Source: Streptomyces sp. ISL-94
GTDB taxonomy: Bacteria; Actinomycetota; Actinomycetes; Streptomycetales; Streptomycetaceae
DNA length: 64,000 nucleotides
Assembly: GCF_018614075.1 (NCBI RefSeq)
Contig: NZ_JAGGOZ010000062.1
Location: forward strand, 37,056 to 101,055
Reading direction: 5' to 3'
A model generated the notes under the pieces. The model had not been told where the DNA came from. It ran no database searches and saw only the letters and a list, made by a program, of their open reading frames with translations. This document shows, in pieces, positions 53,568-62,672 of the stretch (the stretch's first letter is position 1; every line of letters begins with the position of its first letter). A program made the position numbers and the translations under genes.

Positions 53568-54236
53568 CTAGTGCGAGTACGCCGCGAGCGAGATGCCGAC
53601 GTAGTGCGCGACGAAGGCCGCGAGGGTCAGTGAGTGGAAGACCTCGTGGAAGCCGAAGAAGCGCGGGGAGGGGTTGGGCCGCTTCATCCCGTAGATGACC
53701 CCTCCCACGCTGTACAGCAGGCCGCCGGCGATCACCAGGACCAGGACGGCGATGCCGCCGGTGCGCATGAAGTCGGGAAGGAAGAAGACGGCCGCCCAGC
53801 CCATGGCGATGTAGCAGGGGGTGTAGAGCCAGCGCGGGGCGCCGACCCAGAAGACGCGGAAGGCGATGCCGGCGGCGGCCGCGATCCACACCGCCCACAG
53901 CAGCGTCCGCCCGGTGGAGGGCGGGAGCAGCAGGACGGTCAGCGGGGTGTACGTGCCCGCGATGATCAGGAAGATGTTGGCGTGGTCGAGGCGCCGCAGG
54001 ATGGCCTCGCCGCGCGGGCCCCAAGTACCGCGGTGGTAGACCGCGCTGACGCCGAAGAGCAGGCACGCCGTGAGGATGTAGACCCCGCAGGCCACGCGCT
54101 CCCGGGTCGAGTCGGTGAAGGCCATCAGTACCAGGCCCGCGACCACGACAGCGGGGAACATCCCGGTGTGCAGCCAGCCGCGCATCAGCGGCTTGGCCTC
54201 CGGCTCGGCCGGCACGGCGGCGGCGTCAGAAGTCAT
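53568..54236 (-). CDS. Hemolysin III / TrhA-family membrane protein
   Basis: A 222-residue protein with seven membrane segments and the PAQR-like signatures FGVSAVYHRGTW, RRLDHANIFLIIAGTYTP and FGFHEVFHSLTLAAFVAHY, with the conserved metal-binding His/Asp set. Bacterial members influence membrane homeostasis; haemolysis is not implied. ATG 54236 is used; ATG 54245 is also possible. A perfect palindrome lies just upstream. Confidence 0.9.
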   Translation of the reverse strand: MTSDAAAVPAEPEAKPLMRGWLHTGMFPAVVVAGLVLMAFTDSTRERVACGVYILTACLLFGVSAVYHRGTWGPRGEAILRRLDHANIFLIIAGTYTPLTVLLLPPSTGRTLLWAVWIAAAAGIAFRVFWVGAPRWLYTPCYIAMGWAAVFFLPDFMRTGGIAVLVLVIAGGLLYSVGGVIYGMKRPNPSPRFFGFHEVFHSLTLAAFVAHYVGISLAAYSH

Positions 54237-54248
54237 GGCCCACATGTT

Positions 54249-54266
54249 ACCTACGGGTCCGTAGGT
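54249..54266. promoter_or_regulatory. Palindromic operator-like site
   Basis: ACCTACGG-GT-CCGTAGGT is a perfect 8-bp inverted repeat with a two-base spacer, 4-13 bases upstream of the hemolysin III start codons. Its shape is typical of TetR-family operators. No cognate regulator is adjacent. Confidence 0.6.
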
Positions 54267-54456
54267 TTCGGTTGGTCCTCTTTACGGAAGATTGACGGAC
54301 GTGGCGATGCTCACGTGAGAGGCCCTCTGGACATATGCGCACACGCACCGGATGATCAGATGAGTGCGGTCGACACCGGATGAGCGGAGCGCGAAGCGTC
54401 CGGGTCGCGGCCCCCACGGGGCATACACCAAACAAACCCCTCAACAAGGAGCAATC

Positions 54457-56304
54457 GTGGCGCGCGACAACGCGGCTCCCACCTCTTCCGTCCCGACGAA
54501 TCACCAGGAGCTGATCTCCTGGGTAGACGAGATCGCAGCCCTCACCCAGCCGGACCGCGTCGTCTGGTGCGACGGCTCCGAGGCCGAGTACGAGCTCCTC
54601 TGCGAGGAGCTCGTCGCGAAGGGCACCTTCAAGAAGCTCGACCCGGCCAAGCGCCCGAACTCGTACTACGCCGCCTCCGACCCGTCCGACGTCGCGCGCG
54701 TCGAGGACCGGACCTTCATCTGCTCCGAGAAGGAAGAGGACGCGGGCCCCACGAACCACTGGAAGGCTCCTTCCGAGATGAAGGCCGTCTTCACTGGGGA
54801 AGGAAGGGACTTCGCGGGGCAGGAAGGTATCTTCCGCGGCTCCATGAAGGGCCGGACGATGTACGTCGTCCCCTTCTGCATGGGCCCCCTCGGCTCCGAG
54901 CTCTCCGCCATCGGCGTCGAGATCACCGACTCCGCCTACGTCGCCGTCGCCATGCGCACCATGACCCGCATGGGCAAGCCCGTCCTGGACGAGCTCGGCA
55001 CCGACGGGTTCTTCGTCAAGGCCGTCCACACCCTCGGCGCTCCGCTCGCCGAGGGCCAGGCCGACGTGCCGTGGCCGTGCAACACCACCAAGTACATCTC
55101 GCACTTCCCCGAGACCCGCGAGATCTGGTCCTACGGATCGGGCTACGGCGGCAACGCCCTGCTCGGCAAGAAGTGCTACGCCCTGCGCATCGCGTCCGTC
55201 ATGGCCCGCGACGAGGGCTGGCTCGCCGAGCACATGCTGATCCTCAAGCTCACCCCGCCGCAGGGTGAGGCCCGTTACGTCGCCGCCGCGTTCCCGTCCG
55301 CCTGCGGCAAGACCAACCTCGCCATGCTGGAGCCCACGATCCCCGGCTGGACGGTCGAGACCATCGGCGACGACATCGCCTGGATGCGCTTCGGCGAGGA
55401 CGGCCGCCTGTACGCGATCAACCCCGAGGCCGGCTTCTTCGGCGTCGCCCCCGGCACCGGCGAGCACACCAACGCCAACGCCATGAAGACGATGTACGCG
55501 AACACCGTCTTCACCAACGTCGCGCTCACCGACGACGGCGACGTGTGGTGGGAGGGCATGACCGAAGAGGCGCCGAAGCACCTCATCGACTGGAAGGGCA
55601 ACGACTGGACTCCGGACTCGGAGACCCCCGCCGCCCACCCCAACGCGCGCTTCGCCGTCCCGGCCTCCCAGTGCCCGACGATCGCCCCCGAGTGGGAGGA
55701 CCCCAAGGGCGTCCCGATCTCCGCGATCCTCTTCGGCGGCCGCCGCGCCTCCGCCGTGCCGCTGGTCACCGAGTCCTTCGACTGGAACCACGGCGTCTTC
55801 GTCGGCTCGAACATCGCCTCCGAGAAGACCGCCGCCGCCGAGGGCAAGGTCGGCGAGCTGCGCCGCGACCCCTTCGCCATGCTGCCGTTCTGCGGCTACA
55901 ACATGGGCGACTACATGGCCCACTGGGTCAAGGTCGCGGCCGACAAGGACCAGAGCAAGCTCCCGAAGATCTACTACGTGAACTGGTTCCGCAAGAACGA
56001 CGCGGGCAAGTTCGTGTGGCCCGGCTTCGGCGAGAACAGCCGCGTCCTGAAGTGGATCGTCGGCCGCCTCGACGGCACCGCCGAGGGCGTCGAGACCCCC
56101 ATCGGGATCCTGCCGACCGTGGACTCCCTGGACACCGACGGCCTGGACATCCCGGCCGAGGACCTGGACTTCCTCCTCACCGTCGACAAGGAGGTCTGGC
56201 GCGAGGAGGCCGCCCTGGTCCCCGAGCACCTGAACACCTACGGCGACCACACTCCCAAGGAGCTGTGGGACCAGTACCACGCGCTCGTCGAGCGCCTGGG
56301 CTGA
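54457..56304 (+). CDS. pckG: Phosphoenolpyruvate carboxykinase (GTP)
   Basis: A 615-residue gluconeogenic enzyme that converts oxaloacetate and GTP to PEP and CO2. The P-loop is FPSACGKTNLAML; VETIGDDIAWM, FFGVAPGTG, FGGRRA and NWFRKND are also present. GTG 54457 follows AAGGAG. The full length and all active-site blocks indicate function. Two strong hairpins follow the stop. Confidence 0.97.
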   Translation: MARDNAAPTSSVPTNHQELISWVDEIAALTQPDRVVWCDGSEAEYELLCEELVAKGTFKKLDPAKRPNSYYAASDPSDVARVEDRTFICSEKEEDAGPTNHWKAPSEMKAVFTGEGRDFAGQEGIFRGSMKGRTMYVVPFCMGPLGSELSAIGVEITDSAYVAVAMRTMTRMGKPVLDELGTDGFFVKAVHTLGAPLAEGQADVPWPCNTTKYISHFPETREIWSYGSGYGGNALLGKKCYALRIASVMARDEGWLAEHMLILKLTPPQGEARYVAAAFPSACGKTNLAMLEPTIPGWTVETIGDDIAWMRFGEDGRLYAINPEAGFFGVAPGTGEHTNANAMKTMYANTVFTNVALTDDGDVWWEGMTEEAPKHLIDWKGNDWTPDSETPAAHPNARFAVPASQCPTIAPEWEDPKGVPISAILFGGRRASAVPLVTESFDWNHGVFVGSNIASEKTAAAEGKVGELRRDPFAMLPFCGYNMGDYMAHWVKVAADKDQSKLPKIYYVNWFRKNDAGKFVWPGFGENSRVLKWIVGRLDGTAEGVETPIGILPTVDSLDTDGLDIPAEDLDFLLTVDKEVWREEAALVPEHLNTYGDHTPKELWDQYHALVERLG

Positions 56305-56314
56305 CCGAGACTCC

Positions 56315-56380
56315 GGCCCGGGTGCACGAACACCCGGGCCGGTCCACGTGAGAGCGCCCGGCGGGATTTCCCGCCGGGCG
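56315..56380 (+). terminator. Double terminator after pckG
   Basis: Two perfect hairpins occur in tandem. The first has 10-bp arms GGCCCGGGTG and CACCCGGGCC (56315-56324, 56331-56340). The second has 12-bp arms (56355-56366, 56369-56380) and is followed by TTTCTT. Confidence 0.88.
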
Positions 56381-56454
56381 TTTCTTCATGTGCCCCGTGC
56401 CCCGCGCCCCGTGCCCCCGTGCGCCCGGCCCGCCGTGCGCCGCCGGGGAGGCGG

Positions 56455-57105
56455 TCAGGACCTGCCCCGGTCCTCCAGATAGGCCGTGTGCGTCTGCTGA
56501 CGGCGGGAATCCGCATCGCGCAGGGCCGCCGTCAGCCGTGCCGCCTCGTCGAACAGCACCGACAGCTGACGCTCCAGATGCCGCTCGGGCGATTCGGTCC
56601 CCGGCGTCAGCCGGTTCCACCAGCGGGCCCGGTTGTAGGCGTCCACGCAGTCCGGCAGGTCCCGCCGGATCGCCCGCGACAGCACGTGCGCCGACTCCGC
56701 GTCGCCCGCCAGGACCTCGGCCACCCAGCCCGGATCGAGCAGCGCACCGTACAGCTCCAGCAGCTCGCTCAGCTTGCCGCCCGCCGCCGGCGGCAGCTCC
56801 ACCGCGGCGAGGTACTCCCGCAGCCGCGCGAAGTCCTCGCGCAGTACGCCGAGTTCCTCGCGCAGGTCCGGCGGCTCGGGCTTCTCGGCCACGTCCGGCG
56901 GGGCGATCAGCGCGCCCGCCCCGTACAGCCCGGCGACCACCACCGGCCAGTACGTACCGCCCACCCCGGCGAAACCGAGTCCCAGGCCGGCCACACCGCA
57001 GGCGGAGCCGGCCAGGTTCTTCTTCGACTCCAGGTAGCCGAGCACCTTGCCCGCCGCGGCGGACCTGGCCGCTCTGGCAGCTCTGGCGGTTCTACTGGTA
57101 GCCAC
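56455..57105 (-). CDS. Conserved membrane-associated hypothetical protein
   Basis: A 216-residue protein with a basic Ala/Arg N-terminus, a glycine-rich hydrophobic segment (about 32-68), then a helical cytosolic part (KPEPPDLREELGVLREDFARLREYL and a C-terminal RHLERQLSVLFDEAARL). It overlaps the preceding VWA lipoprotein gene by 14 bases, so they are co-translated. No family function is known. Confidence 0.72.
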   Translation of the reverse strand: MATSRTARAARAARSAAAGKVLGYLESKKNLAGSACGVAGLGLGFAGVGGTYWPVVVAGLYGAGALIAPPDVAEKPEPPDLREELGVLREDFARLREYLAAVELPPAAGGKLSELLELYGALLDPGWVAEVLAGDAESAHVLSRAIRRDLPDCVDAYNRARWWNRLTPGTESPERHLERQLSVLFDEAARLTAALRDADSRRQQTHTAYLEDRGRS

Positions 57106-58810
57106 GGATCTCCTCGAAGGCTCCGTCGAGCGAACCGTTCCCGTCGGTGGCGTCGAAGAGCCGCCCGCCGGTCAGTTCGGTGATGTGGGCGAGCTCCTTG
57201 CGGTCCGAGTCGCCGAACAGCACCGCGAAGACCGGGGTGTGCTTCTGCCCCTCGGGCAGCGCCGCGTAGAAGGAGTCGAAGTGCTTGGCCCCGGCGCCCG
57301 CCGTGTTCTGCCCGTCCGTCATCAGCACGATCGAGGTGAACGCGTCCGCGTTGCCCTGCCCCAGGTGCTGGTACGCCGCCTCCAGACTGCTGTAGACGGC
57401 CGTACCCCCCTCCGGCTCCAGCGACTTCACGTCGCCCCGGATCGCGTCCAGGGCCGGCCCCGGATTGCCGGGCTCGACGACGTGCGTCAGCGCCTGCTTC
57501 ACCTTGTCACCGAAGGGCAGCAGCGTCACCTCCTCGCGGTCCCGGAACCGCTGCCCGGTCCCCGAACCGCCCGTGCCCGTCAGCTCGGTGAGCGCCGTCT
57601 TCAGCCGCCCGATGCGGCCCTCGTCGGCCATCGAGCCCGAGGTGTCCAGGACGTACACCGTCCGCGAGGGCCGGCGCAGCTCGTTCTCGTACGAGGCCAG
57701 CAGCCCGTCGGCGACCGACCGCGAGCCCGGGAAGGGCAGCTCGCGCCGCATCGAAGCGTCCAGCCCGGAAGCCGGCGTCACCCCGGCGGCCACCGGCCGG
57801 CGGAAGGTCTGCTCGGTGATCGCCTTCTGCGCCTGGGGCCCGCGCAGGTACTCCGTCAGCGCCCGCCCCGACTCGCGGGCCCCGGCCGGGGCCGAGGCCA
57901 GCAGGGTCAGCGGGTAGTGCGCGGTGACCACGCCGTCCCGCGGCCGGATCACCGTCAGGTCCGTGTGCGCGTTCCGGTTCATGGACAGCAGTACGGACTC
58001 GTAGTTGACGAGCGCGTCCACGTCCCCGCGCTTGCCGTACGCGGTCGCCAGCCAGCCCGAGGAGCCGGAGGTCAGCTTCTGCCCGGCGAAGAACTCCTTC
58101 AGCCGGGGCTGCGCCTTCTGCACATCGGCTTCGGTCAGCGCCGACTGCGCCCCCGACAGCCCTGAGGCCACCGAAACAAGTGCCGACAAACCGGAGTTGG
58201 AGCGCACCGGGCCGGTCATCCCGTACGTCAGCTTCCCGCCGGCGACGGCCTGGTGCACCGCCGACCAGGTCACGTCCCCGGGCGTCCATCCGAGCCGGGC
58301 CAGCGCCTCCGGCTTCACACCGAGGGCGACGGGCGAGGACATCACCGGGGTCTCGTTGGCGAGCTTCCCGGCGGCCTCGGGGCGCAGCCGCAGATAGTCG
58401 TTGGAGGAGAGCCAGACCGCGTCGTACGCCCCGTCGGCCTTCCCGGACGCGACCTGCTCGGCGGCGTCGAGCGTCCCCGACCAGGTGAGCTTCACGGTGA
58501 CCCCGGTCGCCTTCTTCGCCTGCTCCAGCACCGGCTGCATATCGGCCAGCTCACTGGAGGCCAGTATCCGCAGGGTGCCCTCCTTGTAGGCGGCCGGCTT
58601 CGGAGCGACGGACTCGTCGGAGGAGGTGCACCCGCTCGCGGCCGCGAGCACGCAGAAGGCCAGCAGCGCGCCGGCCCAACCTCTACCCGGCCTCGCCGGC
58701 GTGTGAGGCGCGGGATCTGGGGCGGAGCCCCAGTTTCGGGAAGGGGCGGGGTGGGGAATGGCTCCGCGCAGCGGCCCCCAACGCCGCCCACCCTGCTCGA
58801 CCCCGCTCAC
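57092..58810 (-). CDS. Solute-binding and VWA domain lipoprotein
   Basis: The 572-residue product has a lipobox AASGC (Cys61), a periplasmic-binding-type domain (about 80-350: LRILASSELADMQPVLEQA) and a C-terminal von Willebrand A domain with the metal site VLDTSGSMAD. Cys61 is unusually far from the start because residues 17-41 are encoded by a copy of the GC-rich repeat inserted in frame before the signal core. GTG 58810 overlaps the upstream stop (GTGA). Family members resemble CoxE/YfbK-type surface proteins; the role is unknown. Confidence 0.78.
   Translation of the reverse strand: MSGVEQGGRRWGPLRGAIPHPAPSRNWGSAPDPAPHTPARPGRGWAGALLAFCVLAAASGCTSSDESVAPKPAAYKEGTLRILASSELADMQPVLEQAKKATGVTVKLTWSGTLDAAEQVASGKADGAYDAVWLSSNDYLRLRPEAAGKLANETPVMSSPVALGVKPEALARLGWTPGDVTWSAVHQAVAGGKLTYGMTGPVRSNSGLSALVSVASGLSGAQSALTEADVQKAQPRLKEFFAGQKLTSGSSGWLATAYGKRGDVDALVNYESVLLSMNRNAHTDLTVIRPRDGVVTAHYPLTLLASAPAGARESGRALTEYLRGPQAQKAITEQTFRRPVAAGVTPASGLDASMRRELPFPGSRSVADGLLASYENELRRPSRTVYVLDTSGSMADEGRIGRLKTALTELTGTGGSGTGQRFRDREEVTLLPFGDKVKQALTHVVEPGNPGPALDAIRGDVKSLEPEGGTAVYSSLEAAYQHLGQGNADAFTSIVLMTDGQNTAGAGAKHFDSFYAALPEGQKHTPVFAVLFGDSDRKELAHITELTGGRLFDATDGNGSLDGAFEEIRGYQ
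58690..58735. repeat. GC-rich repeat unit inside a coding sequence
   Basis: CCTCGCCGGCGTGTGAGGCG...GGGGCGGAGCCCC matches the intergenic unit seen at 6330-6640 and 59815-60000. Here it lies in the 5' part of the VWA lipoprotein gene, lengthening the N-region of its signal peptide. Confidence 0.65.
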
Positions 58811-59177
58811 TGGCCACCCTCCAGAGCGCCCGCAGCATCCGTCCGCGTCCGCGCCAGATACGCCGAAGCCGTCTGGAGCTCCCCTGTCAGGGACTCCACC
58901 GTGGCGGCCATGCTCTCCGCGGCCTGCACCTTGAACGTGTCGATCGCGTCCAGCGTCTCGTAGATCTGCGCGAACGCCGACCGCAGGGTCTGCGCCTGGC
59001 GGCAAGGGCCTTGACGACGTCGGGGTCGCGGAAGAATTCGGACTTCTCCGAGCCGATGACGCCACGCACGGTCTTCGTTGCCGTGCTGTCTGGGTTTTCC
59101 TGCCCCTTGAAGAAGGCGACGAAGATGACGCCGCCTATCAGGAGGAGGCCCAGGACGATTCCTAGGTTGCGTCTCAC
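58807..59177 (-). pseudogene. Deletion fusion: solute-binding N-term joined to TelA C-term
   Basis: From GTG 59177 the frame reads RRNLGIVLGLLLIGGVIFV and KTVRGVIGSEKSEFFRDPDV, the anchor and start of a solute-binding protein. Near 58995-59003 that match stops. In another frame, the last 60 residues of a TelA-like toxic-anion-resistance protein begin (QTLRSAFAQIYETLDAIDTFK, ending ALEGGQ) and stop at 58807. A deletion of perhaps 2 kb has removed the rest of both genes. The TelA stop still overlaps the start of the VWA lipoprotein gene, so the old operon order is readable. Confidence 0.72.
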
Positions 59178-59314
59178 GGGTGCAGCGTGCTCGCGGAAAC
59201 CCACATTCCGCGGTGGGTTGAATGAACGTCAGGTGTCCAGGCGGTCCCACTTCGAAATGCTGTGTGAGCCCGCGGGTGCTGGTGGGAGGGGCGGTGGCCG
59301 AGGAGGATCGTGCC

Positions 59315-59749
59315 ATGGGCGTGAGCACGAGCGCGTTGAAGTGGCAGGGCTGGCTGGTGGGTCTGGTGACGCTGGCCGGACTGCTGGTGTTCGCCCCGCT
59401 GGCGCTGTACGTATGGGCCGGCGGCGGCGGCCCGGTCGCGGCGGAGCCGCGGGCGGCGGTGGAGTACGTACGGGTCACCGGCTGCCGAATCGATCCGGCG
59501 AGCCGGCGCGTGGTGGCCCCGGTGGAGGCGACGGGCCGCCGCGAGGGCCCGGGTGAGTACATCGTGACGGTGGAGTTCCGCGACTCGCCCCCACCGGACC
59601 CGACCGGCCGCGCGGCCCAGTCCCTGGTGAAGCTCCCGGGCGTGGCCACGGACGCAACGGAACGCGCGGAGGCGGTAGGCCCGGTCTGGCCCCCGGCGAC
59701 CACCCCCTGGTGCGGAGTCGCGGCCGCGACCTTCACGACAACGCCGTAG
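59315..59749 (+). CDS. Membrane-anchored hypothetical protein
   Basis: A 144-residue protein with an N-terminal membrane segment (about 12-34: GWLVGLVTLAGLLVFAPLALYVW) and an exported beta-rich domain with two cysteines (VTGCRID and PWCGVAA). AGGAGG lies eight bases before ATG 59315. It is divergent from the broken solute-binding gene. Family not recognised. Confidence 0.62.
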   Translation: MGVSTSALKWQGWLVGLVTLAGLLVFAPLALYVWAGGGGPVAAEPRAAVEYVRVTGCRIDPASRRVVAPVEATGRREGPGEYIVTVEFRDSPPPDPTGRAAQSLVKLPGVATDATERAEAVGPVWPPATTPWCGVAAATFTTTP

Positions 59750-59814
59750 CCGCCGCGCCGCAGGCCCAGCCCCGTCCAGCCACTGAGCCGCACAGGCCGG
59801 CGAGAGGCACCCAC

Positions 59815-60030
59815 GCCAGCCCCGCCGGCGTGTGGGGCGCGGGGGTAGGGGGCGGAGCCCCGGATCTTTGAGCTGCATGGGTCCGGCGTGAGGCACGCCA
59901 CCCAGCCCCGCCGGCGTGTGGGGCGCGGGGTACGGGGCGGAGCCCCGGATCTTTCAGCCCCGCCGGCGCTTGAGGCGCGGGCGCGGAGCGCCGTAGGGGG
60001 CCTGGGGCAAAGCCCCAGCAACGGCGCCGC
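59815..60030. repeat. Tandem cluster of GC-rich repeat units
   Basis: The 359-base gap between 59750 and 60108 has no gene that I can support. It holds three near-identical copies of CCCCGCCGGCGTGTGGGGCG...GGGGCGGAGCCCCGG (about 59823-59870, 59905-59950 and 59957-60000). The last is followed by a hairpin-like CTGGGGCAAAGCCCCAG at about 60002-60018. Confidence 0.7.
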
Positions 60031-60108
60031 ACCGCAGAACGGAACCCGCCAAGCCCCGCAGGGACATGGCACCCGGTCCGGAGCCTCCGCGGCCCCGGAC
60101 CGGGGCCG

Positions 60109-60546
60109 TCAGTGGGCGCCGGCCAGGTCCCGGGAGTCCAGGGACGCGAGGGCGGCGGCGTGGGCGTCCATCCGCTCGGCGGCGAGGATCGCAACGGTGG
60201 TGTCGGCGCGCGACGCGGCGACGAGCAGCGCGCGGGCGGCGAGGTCGTGCGCACGCTGGTGCAGGGCGGCGGCACCGGCACTGTTCCCGACCGGGGCCGC
60301 GTCCGGCTGCGGCGACGGCACCCGGGCCGGCTGGGCCCCCCGCAGCCGCGCGACCTGGGCGGCGATCGCGGCGGCCCCCTCTTCGCCCCCGAGACCCAGC
60401 TCGTCGGTCACGGCGAGCAGGGCCGCGAGGTGCCCGGCGAGCTGGATGTCCAGTGCCTCGCCGCGGCTGCGCTGCGGGTAGTCGTGCTCGGTCGGGCTGC
60501 CACCCATACGGTGGACGACCGACTTGGGGCGGATCGGCTCGTACAT
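60109..60546 (-). CDS. Conserved hypothetical helical protein
   Basis: A 145-residue cytosolic protein rich in Ala and Leu helices (LDIQLAGHLAALLAVTDELGL, ALHQRAHDLAARALLVAASRAD). GGAGG precedes ATG 60546 (MYEPIRPKSVVHRMGG). The helical-hairpin pattern could support dimerisation, but no domain is recognised. It lies downstream of, and in the same direction as, the aminotransferase. Confidence 0.65.
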   Translation of the reverse strand: MYEPIRPKSVVHRMGGSPTEHDYPQRSRGEALDIQLAGHLAALLAVTDELGLGGEEGAAAIAAQVARLRGAQPARVPSPQPDAAPVGNSAGAAALHQRAHDLAARALLVAASRADTTVAILAAERMDAHAAALASLDSRDLAGAH

Positions 60547-60657
60547 GAGGTGGCCTCCTGCGTGGTCAGGAGACCATCCTACATTGGATCCGTTCTAAAG
60601 TTGAGTTCGATCCTGAAGGCCGTCCGCGGGGCGCGTCTCGTCAGGGGGCGCCGACCG

Positions 60658-61869
60658 TCACGGCTGGCTGTACCCGTCCAGGAAGTTCCCGATCCGCGTC
60701 ACCGCATCGCCCAGATCCTTGGCGTTCGGCAGCGTCACGATCCGGAAGTGGTCGGGCTCGGGCCAGTTGAAGCCCGTACCGTGCACGACCATGATCTTCT
60801 CGGCCCGCAGCAGGTCGAGGACCATCTGCCGGTCGTCCTTGATCTTGTAGACCGAGGGGTCGAGTTTCGGGAAGAGGTACAGGGCCCCCTTCGGCTTCAC
60901 GCAGGTGATGCCGGGGATCTGCGTCAGCAGCTCGTACGCCGTGTCGCGCTGCTCCCGCAGCCGCCCGCCCGGAAGCACGAGGTCGGTGATCGACTGCCGG
61001 CCGCCCAGCGCGGTGGCGACGGCGTGCTGCGACGGCATGTTCGCGCACAGCCGCATGTTGGCCAGGATCGTGAGCCCCTCGATGTACGACGAGGCGTGCT
61101 TCTTCGGGCCGCAGACCGCCATCCAGCCGGCCCGGTAGCCGGCGACGCGGTAGTTCTTGGACAGCCCGTTGAAGGTGAGGGTGAGCAGGTCCGGCGCGAT
61201 GGCGGCGGTGTTCGTGTGCGTGGTGCCGTCGTAGAGGATCCGGTCGTAGATCTCGTCGGAGCAGACGACCAGGTTGTGGCGGCGCGCGATGTCCGTGAGC
61301 CCGCGCAGCATCTCGTCGTCGTAGACGGCGCCGGTCGGGTTGTTCGGGTTGATGATCACGATCGCGCGGGTGCGGTCGGTGACCTTGCGCTCGATGTCGG
61401 CGAGGTCCGGCATCCAGTCGGCCTGCTCGTCACACCGGTAGTGCACGGCGGTACCGCCGGCCAGGCTGACGGAGGCGGTCCACAGCGGGTAGTCCGGCGC
61501 CGGGACCAGCACCTCGTCGCCGTCGTCGAGCAGCGCCTGCATCGACATCTGGATCAGCTCGGAGACGCCGTTGCCGAGGTAGATGTCCTCGACGTCCAGG
61601 TCGATGCCCTTGGTCTGGTAGTGCTGCATGACCGCGCGGCGCGCGGAGAGCAGCCCCTTCGCGTCCCCGTACCCGTGCGCCGTGCCCAGGTTGCGGAGCA
61701 TGTCCTCAAGGATCTCCGGCGGGCACTCGAAGCCGAAGGCCGCGGGGTTGCCGGTGTTGAGCTTGAGGATGCGATGACCTGCTGCTTCGAGCCGCATCGC
61801 CTCTTCGAGCACGGGGCCGCGGATCTCGTAGCAGACATTGGCGAGTTTCGTTGACTGGATCACCTGCAT
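60658..61869 (-). CDS. Alanine-type aminotransferase (class I)
   Basis: A 403-residue PLP enzyme. The PLP lysine is Lys238 in FNGLSKNYRVAGYRAGW; PNNPTGAVY and the C-terminal substrate Arg in HFRIVTLP are present. The N-terminus (STKLANVCYEIRGPVLEEAM) is typical of AlaT-type pyruvate aminotransferases, which link alanine, pyruvate, glutamate and 2-oxoglutarate. The precise substrate range is inferred. Confidence 0.9.
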   Translation of the reverse strand: MQVIQSTKLANVCYEIRGPVLEEAMRLEAAGHRILKLNTGNPAAFGFECPPEILEDMLRNLGTAHGYGDAKGLLSARRAVMQHYQTKGIDLDVEDIYLGNGVSELIQMSMQALLDDGDEVLVPAPDYPLWTASVSLAGGTAVHYRCDEQADWMPDLADIERKVTDRTRAIVIINPNNPTGAVYDDEMLRGLTDIARRHNLVVCSDEIYDRILYDGTTHTNTAAIAPDLLTLTFNGLSKNYRVAGYRAGWMAVCGPKKHASSYIEGLTILANMRLCANMPSQHAVATALGGRQSITDLVLPGGRLREQRDTAYELLTQIPGITCVKPKGALYLFPKLDPSVYKIKDDRQMVLDLLRAEKIMVVHGTGFNWPEPDHFRIVTLPNAKDLGDAVTRIGNFLDGYSQP

Positions 61870-62266
61870 GACGGGAGCTTACGGGCCCTGGCGCGCGCCC
61901 GCAGAGGTATTCCGATGGTCGACCGGGGAGGGATATGTCCTGTTTCGCGCGATGGGAGGGTGGCGGCCCGCTATGCCCTTGGAAACCTGTGCCGCCCCGC
62001 CGGTATGGCCTGCGGAATGGGCAGGGGCGGCAGGGAGGCCATCCGGTGGTGTTGCGCTCGTCACCCTGGGGATGAAGGGCGGTCGGCGTGGGCGGCCTGG
62101 GACGCGGGCGACGGTGACGCCCACGGCCCTGACGGCAGCTTGCCCGGTGACGGAGCGGGCCCGCCGGCACCGGCCGCTGCTGCCGGAGTCTGCGTACGGG
62201 TCCTGAGTAGGGGTCCTGAGTACGCGGACTCATGCAGCCGCCCGGCCCCGCTGACAGGCTGGGCGC
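61870..62266. other. 397-base intergenic region
   Basis: No convincing gene is seen. The frames here lack ribosome sites and typical codon use. Near 62200-62225 GGTCCTGAGTA is repeated twice 12 bases apart, before the start of the small membrane protein gene, and could be a control element. Confidence 0.4.
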
Positions 62267-62413
62267 ATGAACCAGGGTGAATGGAAGCCGGCGCACTACC
62301 GCCGCCGCACCGAGCAGGTCGGGACAGTGGTCGTGGCGGCGGCCGGTGCCCTCCTCGCGGCGGGGGCGGTCTTCATGGTGCTCCTGCTGCTGGTCCTGCA
62401 CGGCATCTACTGA
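62267..62413 (+). CDS. Very small membrane protein (48 residues)
   Basis: The frame MNQGEWKPAHYRRRTEQVG continues into one membrane segment (about 20-45) and ends GIY. It lies 13 bases before a second small gene in the same direction. The basic-then-hydrophobic pattern and codon use support coding. No function known. Confidence 0.6.
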   Translation: MNQGEWKPAHYRRRTEQVGTVVVAAAGALLAAGAVFMVLLLLVLHGIY

Positions 62414-62426
62414 GGAGCGCGAGGCA

Positions 62427-62672
62427 GTGCAATTCGCAGTCGGTGACATGGCGATCACCACGGTCGGCACGGACGGCGACGACCGGGCCATCGAGTTCCT
62501 GGACACGCCGCCGGGCGCGGCCGACGAGGGCCGCTTCGCGATCCACCGCGAACACGGCCAGGGCTGGGAGGCCGCCCGCCTCACCATCGATCCCGAGTCG
62601 GGCAGCGTCCCGGTGGCCGCGGTGGAGTGGGCGGTGGAGTTCGCCCGCGTACCCCTAGATCACAGGGTGTAG
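62427..62672 (+). CDS. Small conserved hypothetical protein
   Basis: An 81-residue cytosolic protein (MQFAVGDMAITTVGTDGDD and later GWEAARLTIDPESGSVPVAA), beta-rich and acidic. GTG 62427 follows GCGAGG. It ends inside the 3' end of the convergent DHFR-like gene, overlapping by 13 bases. Function unknown. Confidence 0.6.
   Translation: MQFAVGDMAITTVGTDGDDRAIEFLDTPPGAADEGRFAIHREHGQGWEAARLTIDPESGSVPVAAVEWAVEFARVPLDHRV

Noticed and set aside
58807..60072. Leftward open frame of 421 codons ending in the TelA-like C-terminus
   Set aside because: Only the last 60 codons are protein-like. The rest runs through repeats and antisense to the anchored protein gene, so no full TelA is present.
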